The translations under genes were made by a program, and so were the position numbers. Below the pieces are notes generated by a model, which saw only the letters and a program-made list of their open reading frames with translations, was not told the origin of the DNA and searched no databases. From JABDLO01 sp035327565 (lineage in GTDB: Bacteria > Bacteroidota > Bacteroidia > Chitinophagales > Saprospiraceae), in NCBI GenBank assembly GCA_035327565.1, contig DAOLDB010000014.1, forward strand, positions 13,601 through 77,600: a DNA stretch of 64,000 bases, given 5' to 3'. Shown one piece after another: positions 51,001 through 60,302 of the stretch (the stretch's first letter is position 1; every line of letters begins with the position of its first letter).

Positions 51001-52425
51001 TTAATTATAACGGACTTTTACCTTTTCACCGATCCAGCATCCTACATCGACGGTTTGTCCTTCCTTTAAGCCTCTCATAAATCCTTCATCCTGACTTGGC
51101 ATGGATGATCGGTATCTTGACAGTTTATCATTGGCTTCTTCTGCAACCTCAGAATCAATTGATTTAGCCTGTATATATTTGTCCATTGCTGCAAGAATGG
51201 CTAAACGTTGATTCCATGAATCTCCACAATTACGGGCGGAGCTTGCGTACATGTCTCCAATCAACATATAAGGCCTGCCCCAATTGGGGTTAAGGGCAGC
51301 CGCTTCTAATGCAGTTTTCCTGGCATTTCCTAATTGATCCAGCCTTCGGAATTCTATAGAAGCTTTAGAAAAAAGATAGCTTGATTTTCTCTCAGAGTCC
51401 GTTTCTTTTGCAATGGCTTCACGATATTTTTCAATGGCTCCCTGGAAATTCCCTTCATCGTATAACCTTTTGGCTACAATTTGAGGATTTCGCTCTTCGA
51501 ATTCTGCCTGCAAACGGGCATTTTCTTCTTCAGCATATTTCTTCCATTTTTCTGCCAATTCATCATGAAGTGGATCTCCATCTGTACACCCCTGTGCTTT
51601 CAGATTTGACAAAATATCTTTTATCACTTCAGGGTTGTCAGCATCCATTTCATACGCTGGGCGAAGTTTTTTCTCAAAAAAATCACAATCAAAAATTTGT
51701 CTCTCTATATAGACAAAAGTACCGTTCATCGCCGATTTAGCCTGGTCATAATAGGCTTTAAATCTTTGGTTGTTGGCTATATTAAAATCTGCTATAGCAT
51801 TGAGTTCATCATAAATTTTCCTGGCTTCTTCTTTTGACATCAATTCATTAGTATACATATAAACCACTACTTCGGCATAGGGAACAAATATGATATATTC
51901 AGCGTCATTTCCTGATAATTCAACGGATCTTTTCAAAGCCTCTGCAATATCGCGATATGGTGACCTGAACGTATAAAACATATCAAAAGCTTTCCTTCCC
52001 AACAAATAACCCACTCTTTTTTCCACACAATCCGAACCAGGGCACTTTACTTCAATGGCACCACTTTCAAGGCAACCTATGGCTTTTTCAATCAATGCAT
52101 TGGCCATATCTGCATATTCCATTTTTTTTGAATCATCTGATGTAGTTTCAAATTTTTGTTTGTAAAGTAAGGCGCCGTCAGTGAAATGATAGTCTCTCTT
52201 ACCATCAGCTGCGGGAGCAACTTGATAAGCCTGCTTCCAATTTTCAAAAGCTACTGTATAATCTTCAATTTTAATTGCCTGCCTATAAATAGAGTGTGCA
52301 TTCAAGGCATCATCTTTTCTGGATGAACCTTCCCAGGTTTCGCATTGGGCTGTCAAGGTAACTGCAAATAATAAAAAAAGTGAACCAGTAAAAGTTGTGA
52401 TTAAGGTTGAAACTAATTTTTCCAT
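51001..52425 (-). CDS. Exported TPR-like protein (paralogue of the previous gene)
   Basis: 474 residues with a Sec signal peptide (ITTFTGSLFLLFAVTLTAQ) and no lipobox. Shared blocks with the neighbour: YTVAFENWKQAYQVAPAADG, YDEGNFQGAIEKYREAIAKE, WGRPYMLIGDMYASSARNCG and EGQTVDVGCWIGEKVKVR. A central coiled segment (EKWKKYAEEENARLQAEFEE) is extra. So the pair arose by tandem duplication, one copy keeping a free exported form and the other becoming a lipoprotein. It follows the outer-membrane protein gene by 113 bp and may belong to the same long transcript. Confidence 0.8.
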   Translation of the reverse strand: MEKLVSTLITTFTGSLFLLFAVTLTAQCETWEGSSRKDDALNAHSIYRQAIKIEDYTVAFENWKQAYQVAPAADGKRDYHFTDGALLYKQKFETTSDDSKKMEYADMANALIEKAIGCLESGAIEVKCPGSDCVEKRVGYLLGRKAFDMFYTFRSPYRDIAEALKRSVELSGNDAEYIIFVPYAEVVVYMYTNELMSKEEARKIYDELNAIADFNIANNQRFKAYYDQAKSAMNGTFVYIERQIFDCDFFEKKLRPAYEMDADNPEVIKDILSNLKAQGCTDGDPLHDELAEKWKKYAEEENARLQAEFEERNPQIVAKRLYDEGNFQGAIEKYREAIAKETDSERKSSYLFSKASIEFRRLDQLGNARKTALEAAALNPNWGRPYMLIGDMYASSARNCGDSWNQRLAILAAMDKYIQAKSIDSEVAEEANDKLSRYRSSMPSQDEGFMRGLKEGQTVDVGCWIGEKVKVRYN

Positions 52426-52538
52426 CGTAAATTAATATTGTTTGTTTAAAAACATAATCAGCAAATTTAAGTCATTCATTCCTTAATTGGTATACATTAA
52501 CATTTGTTTATGATGAAATTATTTAATTTTTACCCTTG

Positions 52539-53873
52539 CTAATCAAATCTTCTCTTCAAAAACCATTCATTATCGTTAAAAGTAAAACCAATATTGACCC
52601 GCAAATAGTCCTCTTGGATTGGCCCATTTCTTCCTCTTGTACCCAACTCAAATCCTATGCTCAAATGGGAAATTTTTCGCTGATGGATAAACGGCATGCC
52701 CAATCCAAAAGTAATTCCACGAGATTCCAAAGACGCACTATTTTCAAGGCTGGGGTCTTTACTGTAGAAAAGACCATACCTGTAATAAATCCGTTTCCAA
52801 AAATGCGTAGGAGAAGTCCAGTCCGGCCGGTAGTATCCACCCACTGACCACTTATATGCATCAGTCAATGCGTCTGGATTTAATTCATTTTTATAATTTG
52901 ACCAGAATGTTTTTTCGTAGTTAATACCGATTAACCATTTTTCACCAGCCTGGTACCCAACACCTGCTCCCCATTGTCCGGGCAACGTTCCAGAACCCTG
53001 TAACCCAAATGCAGCAAATAATGTATCAACATTAACCTGTCTTCCAAATTGTTGAACACCGAGCTCAGTAATATTGGCACGGGTAGAAAATGAAGTATTT
53101 GAGCCTCCGTAAATACCTATATGTATACGCCTTGCCCCGGCACCATCCTGTGTAGCCGCTTTTCTTAATACCGGACTAAATTGCAACCCTCCCGTCCAGT
53201 CAAAACCTTTGATATTATAGCGGGTAGAAAATACATTATTATAAGCGTAGAATTCCGGATCAAAGATTAAATTTCGTTCATATTCGATATTCCCAAATAC
53301 ATAACCAAGATTGATGCCGGCTGAAAACGTCTTATATCGAATAGAATTTCCCCACATGAACCGGTAAGTGCCTCCGGTTCCCAGAAATACTCTTTCAATA
53401 TCTCCGTTGATTTCATTTTTTTCCAAAGTGGAAATATTATATCCAACCCGGGTATATGGCACAATAGCAAATGCCATCGATAGTGAATAATTTCGCTCTT
53501 CTCTTTCCAGAATTTCATTGACAACATTACTCAAAGGAAATGCTATCGATAAATAATCCAGGTTGCCGCTTTCTACGACCTGGGAAGTATTACCATCGGA
53601 TATTCTGGTTGAACTTCCAAACATTCCCATATCAAATGCTACTGTTCTTAACCAGGAATATGAAGCCGGATTAGATATATTTATATGATATAAATCATGG
53701 TATATTGCATTAATATTGCCCATGTTCCTCATATGGCTAACACTATTAGGAACGGGATCTCCCAACCCAAACCGGCTATAAATTGAATGATCCCCTGACT
53801 GTGATGGACCGTGCTGCCAGATCAACATTAAAAAATTCAATATGATAAAAATTCTATTCTGTATCAATTGCAA
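52539..53873 (-). CDS. Putative outer-membrane beta-barrel protein
   Basis: 444 residues: signal region (IFIILNFLMLIW), then HSIYSRFGLGDPVPN, a start typical of FadL/OmpP1-like barrel proteins in this phylum, then many alternating aromatic strands and a terminal strand ending in Phe-Asp. Its start overlaps coaX by 20 bp, so the two are translationally linked; this coaX-OMP-TPR order is common in Bacteroidota. Substrate unknown. An internal Met at 53828 is an alternative start. Confidence 0.8.
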   Translation of the reverse strand: MQLIQNRIFIILNFLMLIWQHGPSQSGDHSIYSRFGLGDPVPNSVSHMRNMGNINAIYHDLYHINISNPASYSWLRTVAFDMGMFGSSTRISDGNTSQVVESGNLDYLSIAFPLSNVVNEILEREERNYSLSMAFAIVPYTRVGYNISTLEKNEINGDIERVFLGTGGTYRFMWGNSIRYKTFSAGINLGYVFGNIEYERNLIFDPEFYAYNNVFSTRYNIKGFDWTGGLQFSPVLRKAATQDGAGARRIHIGIYGGSNTSFSTRANITELGVQQFGRQVNVDTLFAAFGLQGSGTLPGQWGAGVGYQAGEKWLIGINYEKTFWSNYKNELNPDALTDAYKWSVGGYYRPDWTSPTHFWKRIYYRYGLFYSKDPSLENSASLESRGITFGLGMPFIHQRKISHLSIGFELGTRGRNGPIQEDYLRVNIGFTFNDNEWFLKRRFD

Positions 53874-54591
53874 TATTATATTTTATGATAGCAAATAGTC
53901 CCTCCAATACCAAATGAGGTCGCAAAATTACATAAGTATCCAAATTTCTACTAATTATTTCTGCATCGCCTCCTGTTAATACCACTGTTATGCTCCGGTA
54001 CACTTTTCTCATTCTTACAATAAACGACCGAACTTCCATTATTGTACCCCAATAGGCACCGTTTTGAAGGGCTTCAGTTGTACTTTTTCCAATAAGCGTT
54101 TTGCTTTCAGCCATATGGACTTCAGGAAGCATTCCTGTAAAATGGTGCATTGCCTGAAGACGCATAGTTAATCCGGGTGATATATTACCCCCTTCGAAAA
54201 CGCCTGCCCGGCTGATAAAATCATAGGTAATGCATGTGCCGGCATCTATTACTAATACATTTTGTCCTGGCCACAGCGTATGGGCTCCTGATACCGCTGC
54301 CAGTCGATCTTTTCCTAAAGTCTGAGGTGTATTGTAATTATTACCTACAGGTACCGGCGTTTTATTGTCGAAAACAAGCCAATGTATACCAGCGTTTCTT
54401 TCCTGAAATGTTGAAATATTTATATTGCGGGTGGAAGAAATTATTCCATAATTCAAATCTTCATTGTTAAACAAAGTATCCAAACGAATATTTTCAAGTT
54501 TATCCCTGACGGAAAATTCAAGGAGTTTTCCTTCCTTGTTAAATAAACCTAATTTAACATCGGTATTTCCGATATCTATGCATATGACCAA
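53854..54591 (-). CDS. coaX: Type III pantothenate kinase
   Basis: First step of coenzyme A synthesis from pantothenate; type III enzymes need a monovalent cation and are not feedback-inhibited by CoA. 245 residues with the ASKHA motifs: phosphate-1 CIDIGNTDVKLGLF with Asp6, the GKDRLAAVSGA block (93-103) and VIDAGTCITYDF (Asp116), plus GGNISPGLTMR. Lies 18 bp after purH and overlaps the OMP gene. panB of the same pathway is at 7.1 kb. Confidence 0.95.
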   Translation of the reverse strand: MVICIDIGNTDVKLGLFNKEGKLLEFSVRDKLENIRLDTLFNNEDLNYGIISSTRNINISTFQERNAGIHWLVFDNKTPVPVGNNYNTPQTLGKDRLAAVSGAHTLWPGQNVLVIDAGTCITYDFISRAGVFEGGNISPGLTMRLQAMHHFTGMLPEVHMAESKTLIGKSTTEALQNGAYWGTIMEVRSFIVRMRKVYRSITVVLTGGDAEIISRNLDTYVILRPHLVLEGLFAIIKYNIAIDTE

Positions 54592-54609
54592 TGGGAAGAA
54601 CTTTTATAA

Positions 54610-56139
54610 TTAATGTTTGAAATGTCTGTAGGATGTAAAAACCATTGCCATGCCATGTTCATTACAAAAATCTATACTCAACTGATCTTTCAATGAACCT
54701 CCAGGTTGAATGACTGCAGAGATTCCAGCTTTATACCCCAATTCAACACAATCAGGAAATGGAAAGAAAGCATCTGAGGCCATAACAGCCCCACGTGAAT
54801 CAAATTCAAAACGATGAGCCTTATCAATTGCGAGTTTGCAAGCGTCTACCCTTGACGTTTGACCACACCCAATTCCAATCATTTGTTTATTTTTTACTAT
54901 AGCAATAGCATTTGACTTTAAGTGCTTTACGCAAATATTGGCTAAAGCCAAGTCTTCCCATTCAGTACCTTTAGGGGATGCTATGGTGGTTGTAAACATC
55001 TGTTTTCTCTGAATCAGTTTGGAATCTTCCTCCTGAACAATCACCCCATTCAACAAACTTTTAAAATGATAAACAGAATTTAACCTCGCTTTTACCTTTA
55101 AAATAATTCTATTCTTTTGAGCCTTAAGTAAAGTAAGTGCTTCTTCATCATAGTCAGGGGCAATTAATACTTCATAAAATACATTCTTTATGGCTCCTGC
55201 AGTTTCTAAATCCAGCCGGGCATTAGTAATAAAAATTCCTCCAAAGGATGAAACAGGATCACATGCAAAGGCTTTGTTCCAGGCTTCATGCACGGTTTTA
55301 CCTATAGCCAAACCGCATGGATTGGTATGCTTGATAATGGCGAATACTGGCTCATCGTCATCAAATTCCTGAATGAGGGATAGAGCAGCATCAATATCTA
55401 CTAGATTATTGTACGATAAATCCTTCCCTCCGTATTTTTCAAAAACACTTTCAAGATTGCCGTAAAAGCAAGCTTTTTGATGAGGATTCTCCCCATATCG
55501 CAAAGGTTTATACTTTTGCTTTGACATTTTAAAATTATCTGACAGAAGTATATCCTGGTTGAAATATTGATAAATACTCACATCATAATGAGAAGTTACC
55601 ATAAAAGCCCTGCGAGCCAACTCTTTTCTTTCATCCAAATAAGTTACCCCCTGCTTGCGATTTAAAATTATCATCAATTTACCGTAATCCTCCCTTGATG
55701 CAATGGTCACTATGTCGATGAAATTCTTAGCTCCCGCCCGAATCAGGGATACGCCACCTATATCAATTTTCTCAATGATTTCATTTGGATCATTGGTCAC
55801 TTGCAAAGTTTCTTCAAAAGGATAGAGATCAACAACCACAAGATCAATTCTGGGTATTTTAAATTCTTCCAGTTGCTCCAGATGTGTGTCTTCTCCTCTG
55901 GCTAAAATACCTCCAAATATTTTAGGATGCAATGTTTTTACTCTCCCATCCAGTATTGAGGGATATCCCGTCAGATCTTCTACTGATTCTACAGGTATCC
56001 CCATCTTCTCAATAAATTGATAGGTACCTCCGGTTGAGTAAATCTTTATTTGGAGATTTTGTAATTCTTTAATGATGGGGGCCAATCCTTCTTTATTATA
56101 CACTGAAATGAGAGCAGTGGATATTTTAATTTCAGACAT
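54610..56139 (-). CDS. purH: Bifunctional AICAR formyltransferase / IMP cyclohydrolase
   Basis: Last two steps of de novo IMP synthesis. 509 residues: N-terminal cyclohydrolase (ALISVYNKEGLAPII, YSTGGTYQFIEKMG, DGRVKTLHPKIFGGIL) and C-terminal transformylase (LRYGENPHQKACFYG, the catalytic Lys-His in IKHTNPCG, and QPGGSLKDQLSIDFCNEHG). Complete and of normal length. Located between the proS-DUF3127-exported protein unit (73-bp gap) and coaX, all leftward. Confidence 0.97.
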   Translation of the reverse strand: MSEIKISTALISVYNKEGLAPIIKELQNLQIKIYSTGGTYQFIEKMGIPVESVEDLTGYPSILDGRVKTLHPKIFGGILARGEDTHLEQLEEFKIPRIDLVVVDLYPFEETLQVTNDPNEIIEKIDIGGVSLIRAGAKNFIDIVTIASREDYGKLMIILNRKQGVTYLDERKELARRAFMVTSHYDVSIYQYFNQDILLSDNFKMSKQKYKPLRYGENPHQKACFYGNLESVFEKYGGKDLSYNNLVDIDAALSLIQEFDDDEPVFAIIKHTNPCGLAIGKTVHEAWNKAFACDPVSSFGGIFITNARLDLETAGAIKNVFYEVLIAPDYDEEALTLLKAQKNRIILKVKARLNSVYHFKSLLNGVIVQEEDSKLIQRKQMFTTTIASPKGTEWEDLALANICVKHLKSNAIAIVKNKQMIGIGCGQTSRVDACKLAIDKAHRFEFDSRGAVMASDAFFPFPDCVELGYKAGISAVIQPGGSLKDQLSIDFCNEHGMAMVFTSYRHFKH

Positions 56140-56212
56140 CTGAAAATGCTTTTCTGGTTAGTAAATCTACATAAATTATCGATCTGTATTCTTTATGAAT
56201 CTGAAGCAAGCT

Positions 56213-56755
56213 TTAACTTCTTGGCATACTATTAAAAATCACTAAATGAGTAATTAAAATTTTCATGACCATGGGTACTGAAGCATCCAAATCATCTTCT
56301 ATGATCCAGCTTCGTGGATCTCCATCATATTCAACATACATGTACAATTTACCCCATTTTCGGTCATTGATGAACCATTCATCTGCCTGATGTCCAAAAC
56401 GAGTACTTAAATTGACACGAATATCCTCTGAAGTAATTTGCCACTGCGACATATCATTAGGCCATAGGGCTCTTGCAGTCACAACCCTACCCTGAGCTCT
56501 TGCTTCCCAATACCCCGGGTTGGTCTTTTGTCTCATGATAATATCACCTCTGACTCCTGCGAATGAAAACTCCCATTCTGTCCAGTCATTTCTCAATTGC
56601 CACAGTACTCTGAGGATTCCATCATCTTCTTCCTCTTCTCCTAAAACGACCCATTCATCTACCCTGTGATCCTGGACAACATGTACACCCGCCAGGTATT
56701 GCGCATGGACACTCCAGCATAAAGTCAACAATAACAGAGTATATAACGCCTTCAT
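56213..56755 (-). CDS. Exported protein of unknown function
   Basis: 180 residues from Met at 56755 with a Sec signal (MKALYTLLLLTLCWSVHAQ). A longer frame to 56884 overlaps the DUF3127 gene and is rejected. The mature protein is rich in Trp and acidic residues (DEWVVLGEEEEDDG, WTEWEFSFAGVRGD, QADEWFINDRKWGKLYMYVE) and looks all-beta. No family recognised. Only 4 bp follow the DUF3127 stop, so the two are cotranscribed. Confidence 0.7.
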   Translation of the reverse strand: MKALYTLLLLTLCWSVHAQYLAGVHVVQDHRVDEWVVLGEEEEDDGILRVLWQLRNDWTEWEFSFAGVRGDIIMRQKTNPGYWEARAQGRVVTARALWPNDMSQWQITSEDIRVNLSTRFGHQADEWFINDRKWGKLYMYVEYDGDPRSWIIEDDLDASVPMVMKILITHLVIFNSMPRS

Positions 56756-56759
56756 GAAT

Positions 56760-57146
56760 TTAAAAAGGCAAATCATCAAAATCCCTTTCCCCTGCCATAT
56801 TTTTAGGTTCCTCAGAAGGAAAATCAGAAGAATCACTGAAAGGTGTTTGATGGGTTTCACTTTCTTGTGAAAGTGCTTCTTCATTTATTCTTTCAATTTT
56901 CCATGCATTCAGATTGGTAAAATATTTTCCATTCCACTCGCGACCTCTCAAATCAAAGAAAACTTTGATTCTATCATCCTCCTTACAAGAATCCATCAAG
57001 TCGCATCGGTCCTGTACCAATTGAAATTTTACAAATTGAGGATAATTTTCTTCCGTCCTGATCACAAACTCCCTGGCTCGAAAAGAATCGGTTTTATTCT
57101 CTGTATCATAAATTTTCTGAACAATTCCTGAAATTTCAAATGACAT
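56760..57146 (-). CDS. DUF3127 protein, OB-fold-like, with SSB-type acidic tail
   Basis: 128 residues. Residues 1-95 match DUF3127, a Bacteroidota family with an OB-fold-like strand pattern (FEISGIVQKIYDTE, REFVIRTEENYPQFVKFQLV, IKVFFDLRGREWNGKYFTNL). A low-complexity Ser/Pro/Glu linker leads to the last residues RDFDDLPF, which resembles the DDIPF tip by which SSB recruits DNA-repair and replication proteins. This suggests single-strand DNA or RNA binding, as inference. Follows proS by 43 bp. Confidence 0.85.
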   Translation of the reverse strand: MSFEISGIVQKIYDTENKTDSFRAREFVIRTEENYPQFVKFQLVQDRCDLMDSCKEDDRIKVFFDLRGREWNGKYFTNLNAWKIERINEEALSQESETHQTPFSDSSDFPSEEPKNMAGERDFDDLPF

Positions 57147-57189
57147 ATGATGATCTTTTTATTAAATGGATAAATAAAAATAAATTGAT

Positions 57190-58656
57190 TTAGTAAGCTT
57201 TTGCAAAAACTACTCGTTGTTTTGATGGTTTTCCACTATAAACGCATTTCCCTTCTTCCTGAATTGCATTCAATGGTATACATCGAATGGTAGCTTTGGT
57301 CTCCTCCTTAATGGCATTTTCAGTTTCCGCGCTTCCATCCCAATGCGCATAAATGAAACCGCCTTTTTCTTCCAAAACTTTTTTGAATTCTGTAAAATTT
57401 TCGACATAATCCGTATGATTCTCTCTGAAAGTCCTGGCTTTTTTAAGTAAATTCTGTTGAATTTCCTCCAATAAATCAACAATAAATGTTGCCGAATGAT
57501 CCAAAGCTATGGTATACTTCTCGCCGGTATCCCGTCTGGCTATTTCCACCACTCCTTTTTCCAAATCTCGCTTGCCAATACCTACCCGGACAGGTACTCC
57601 TTTCATTTCATATTCTGCAAATTTAAACCCTGGTCTTTTCCTCTCATCTTCGTCAATATTCACTTTTACATTTGAACCTTCCAATTCAAATTTTATCTTT
57701 TCAGCAACTTCCATTATTTGAGCGTCAGGTTTTGGAATAGGGATAATCACTACATGAACAGGAGCAAGCCTGGGAGGGATGACCAAACCTGAATCATCAG
57801 AGTGGGTCATAATTAACCCCCCTACCAAACGGGTTGAAACACCCCATGAAGTTGCCCAAACAAATTCCTCGGAATTCTGATCGGTCAGAAACTTCACTTC
57901 AAAAGCTTTGGCAAAATTTTGACCTAAAAAATGGGAGGTGCCTGACTGCAATGCCCTGCCATCCTGCATCAAAGCTTCAATGGTATAGGTTTCTTCTGCC
58001 CCTGCAAAACGTTCATTTTCAGTCTTTATACCTTTGATAACAGGCATAGCCATATATTCTTCTGCAAATGATGCGTAAATATCATGGATCAACTCAGCTT
58101 CTTTAATCGCCTCCTCTCTTGTTGCGTGAGCTGTATGTCCTTCCTGCCATAAAAATTCAGCAGTTCTTAAAAAAGGCCGGGTTCTTAATTCCCACCGTAC
58201 CACATTGGCCCATTGATTGATGAGCAAAGGCAAGTCTCTGTAAGATTGTATCCAGTCTCTGTATGTATTCCAAATAATGGTTTCTGATGTAGGGCGAACT
58301 ATTAGTTCTTCTTCCAGTTTCGCGTCCGGATCCACCATTAATCCGCTTCCATCCGGATTATTTTTAAGCCTGTGATGAGTTACAATAGCACATTCTTTTG
58401 CAAATCCCTCTACATGTTGAGCCTCCTTACTTAAAAAACTCTTTGGTATAAATATGGGAAAATAAGCATTACTATGCCCGGTCTCTTTGAATTTTTTATC
58501 CAAAATTTCTTTCATATTCTCCCAGATTGCAAACCCATAGGGCTTGATGACCATACACCCCCTTACAGCAGAATGGTCTGCCAATCCTGCCTTTTGAACT
58601 ATGTCCAAATACCATTGGGAATAATTTTCTTTTCTCTCTGTAATTTCTCTCGCCAT
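57190..58656 (-). CDS. proS: Prolyl-tRNA synthetase (eukaryote/archaea-like type without editing insert)
   Basis: Charges tRNA-Pro. 488 residues, the short ProS type: class II motifs in VRGCMVIKPYGFAIWENM, IVRPTSETIIWNTYRDWIQ, VVRWELRTRPFLRTAEFLWQ and SGTSHFLGQNFAKAFEVKF; anticodon-binding domain from VHVVIIPIPKP with GVPVRVGIGKRDLEKG; C-terminal zinc-like domain ending in Tyr (VVFAKAY), as in archaeal enzymes. First gene of the leftward run proS-DUF3127-exported protein and perhaps on to purH-coaX. The upstream 230 bp hold no T-box. Confidence 0.96.
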   Translation of the reverse strand: MAREITERKENYSQWYLDIVQKAGLADHSAVRGCMVIKPYGFAIWENMKEILDKKFKETGHSNAYFPIFIPKSFLSKEAQHVEGFAKECAIVTHHRLKNNPDGSGLMVDPDAKLEEELIVRPTSETIIWNTYRDWIQSYRDLPLLINQWANVVRWELRTRPFLRTAEFLWQEGHTAHATREEAIKEAELIHDIYASFAEEYMAMPVIKGIKTENERFAGAEETYTIEALMQDGRALQSGTSHFLGQNFAKAFEVKFLTDQNSEEFVWATSWGVSTRLVGGLIMTHSDDSGLVIPPRLAPVHVVIIPIPKPDAQIMEVAEKIKFELEGSNVKVNIDEDERKRPGFKFAEYEMKGVPVRVGIGKRDLEKGVVEIARRDTGEKYTIALDHSATFIVDLLEEIQQNLLKKARTFRENHTDYVENFTEFKKVLEEKGGFIYAHWDGSAETENAIKEETKATIRCIPLNAIQEEGKCVYSGKPSKQRVVFAKAY

Positions 58657-58887
58657 AAAATGTGTTTAATGTTTAGTTAAAACCTCCAAACTCGGTAACA
58701 TTATGTTTTTTTCAAACGTATTATATATAAGACAAAGATGTAGAAATTGAAATAAAAGTATTTTTTAACCGGACTTTTTACACTTTAATATAGTCTTAAC
58801 TAAAAAATTGTCGCAAAAGTAATAAATTGCGCTTCAGAAACAAGAAAGTTATAAAACATGTATAAAAGTCTACTAAAATTTAAAACG

Positions 58888-60204
58888 ATGAAAAATATAA
58901 TGAGAAACAGCTTGCTATCAGCTCTGCTTACTTTGGTGGCCGGTATGGTATGGGCACAGTTTGATGACTTGTATTATACCCCTGCCCCGGAGAAGAAAGT
59001 TCGATTCAGCGATTATAATGCTGGCAATGACTATGATTTCATCAGTACAGAACAAACTTATGGAACTCAAGTAAATCATAGCGGAGATGACTATGATTTC
59101 GATGATGAGTACTCCTATGCTACTAGAATTAACCGCTTTAGAAGAGGCGGCGGATTCGATTACTATTCACCCATGCATTGTATGAGTAGCTTTGCTATGA
59201 TGGGTGGAAGTCCCTGGGGCTGGAACACCGGTTGGGGATGGGGCGGAAGTTTTATGATGTACAATAGCTTTATGGATCCATTTTGGTTTGATGCTATGAG
59301 TTGGAACCGCTGGAATCGTTGGAACCGCTGGAATCGTTGGAACAGTTGGGGATGGGGATGGAATGATACATTCTTTGCCATGGGAAATCCCTGGATGTTT
59401 GGCCCCGGCATGAACATTGGAATCTATAACTTTGGCTACATGGGTTATGCAGGAGGCTTTGGAGGCTGGAATCCTATGTGGGGACATACCCATCCAATGA
59501 TGATGGGTGGGGGTATTCTTCCAGGCAGATTTACAACCAATCCCAATGGAGCAGTATACGGATCAAGAAATACAACCGGAGGAATTGCATCCACTGCCGG
59601 CAGGAACGCAAGCCCAAGAGAAATAGGGAATCGCTTCGACGGTAACACCGGTGGACAAGCTTCAACCCCAAGGGTTATGAGTCCACGCACACAAGAAGGT
59701 AACCGAACAGGTGGTAACAGAGGTGATATCTCAACCAGAGGCACAGAGGGATCAAGTATTCGTGGCGGAAGCATCAATGAAGGAAAAGCGACAAGCATAA
59801 GCAATCGTTCAGTAGTGAATACTTCACCTAGAAATACAAACGCTATTGCTTCCCGATCTACAACAGGAACTAATACTGTGAGAGGAGATGTTCAGCGCCC
59901 TGGAACTACCAGAACTATGGGTACCAGTCCTGTTACCAGAGATCGATCCGCCAGTCCTGCAACAACCAATAGGATTGCACCAAGAAGTTCCACAACGAGA
60001 TCCAATGAAAGATTTGGAACAAGTAGTGGGTCATCAATGAACAGGAGTGGATATTCTCCCGCCGGAAGATCAAATAATATGGGTTCAAGCAGGCCTAGTA
60101 TGGGCTCAACCCCCAGATCATCAGGAAGTTCAATGGGCTCCGGATCATCATCACCCAGAAGCAGCGGAGCTTCTTCCAGAGGTGGAGGACGAAGAGGTGG
60201 ATAA
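58888..60204 (+). CDS. Low-complexity exported protein rich in Gly, Trp, Asn, Ser and Arg
   Basis: 438 residues from Met at 58888 (MKNIMRNSLLSALLTLVAG signal, cleavage after VWAQ); an ATG at 58858 is an alternative. The mature N-terminal 90 residues are acidic with Tyr-Asp repeats (NDYDF and DDYDFDDEYSY). Residues about 95-210 are Gly/Trp/Met-rich, including (WNR)4, and the rest is a Ser/Arg/Gly/Thr-rich tail ending in RGGGRRGG. Probably intrinsically disordered and surface or periplasmic; the basic tail could bind polyanions. In other Bacteroidota similar genes sit beside proS. No function known. Confidence 0.75.
   Translation: MKNIMRNSLLSALLTLVAGMVWAQFDDLYYTPAPEKKVRFSDYNAGNDYDFISTEQTYGTQVNHSGDDYDFDDEYSYATRINRFRRGGGFDYYSPMHCMSSFAMMGGSPWGWNTGWGWGGSFMMYNSFMDPFWFDAMSWNRWNRWNRWNRWNSWGWGWNDTFFAMGNPWMFGPGMNIGIYNFGYMGYAGGFGGWNPMWGHTHPMMMGGGILPGRFTTNPNGAVYGSRNTTGGIASTAGRNASPREIGNRFDGNTGGQASTPRVMSPRTQEGNRTGGNRGDISTRGTEGSSIRGGSINEGKATSISNRSVVNTSPRNTNAIASRSTTGTNTVRGDVQRPGTTRTMGTSPVTRDRSASPATTNRIAPRSSTTRSNERFGTSSGSSMNRSGYSPAGRSNNMGSSRPSMGSTPRSSGSSMGSGSSSPRSSGASSRGGGRRGG
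59302..59346 (+). repeat. 9-bp tandem repeat coding for WNR
   Basis: TGGAACCGC and TGGAATCGT alternate twice (59302-59337), followed by a degenerate unit TGGAACAGT. An 18-bp higher-order unit is visible, so the array probably grew by slippage and length may differ between strains. Confidence 0.85.
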
Positions 60205-60237
60205 ATAAAAAAACTAAAACCTTACTAAAAACAAATA

Positions 60238-60278
60238 AGGGGATTGATAGGTACTACTTTTCAATCCCCTCTTTTTTT
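60238..60278 (+). terminator. Terminator after the low-complexity protein gene
   Basis: AGGGGATTGA (60238-60247) pairs with TCAATCCCCT (60261-60270), 10 bp perfect, 13-nt loop, then CTTTTTTT. It isolates this gene from the OMP gene starting 25 bp further. Confidence 0.9.
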
Positions 60279-60302
60279 GAAAACCATTAATGAAATTCCA
60301 AT

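Noticed and set aside
56756..56884. Extended N-terminus for the exported protein at 56.2 kb
   Set aside because: It overlaps the DUF3127 gene out of frame, and the internal Met begins a clean signal peptide.
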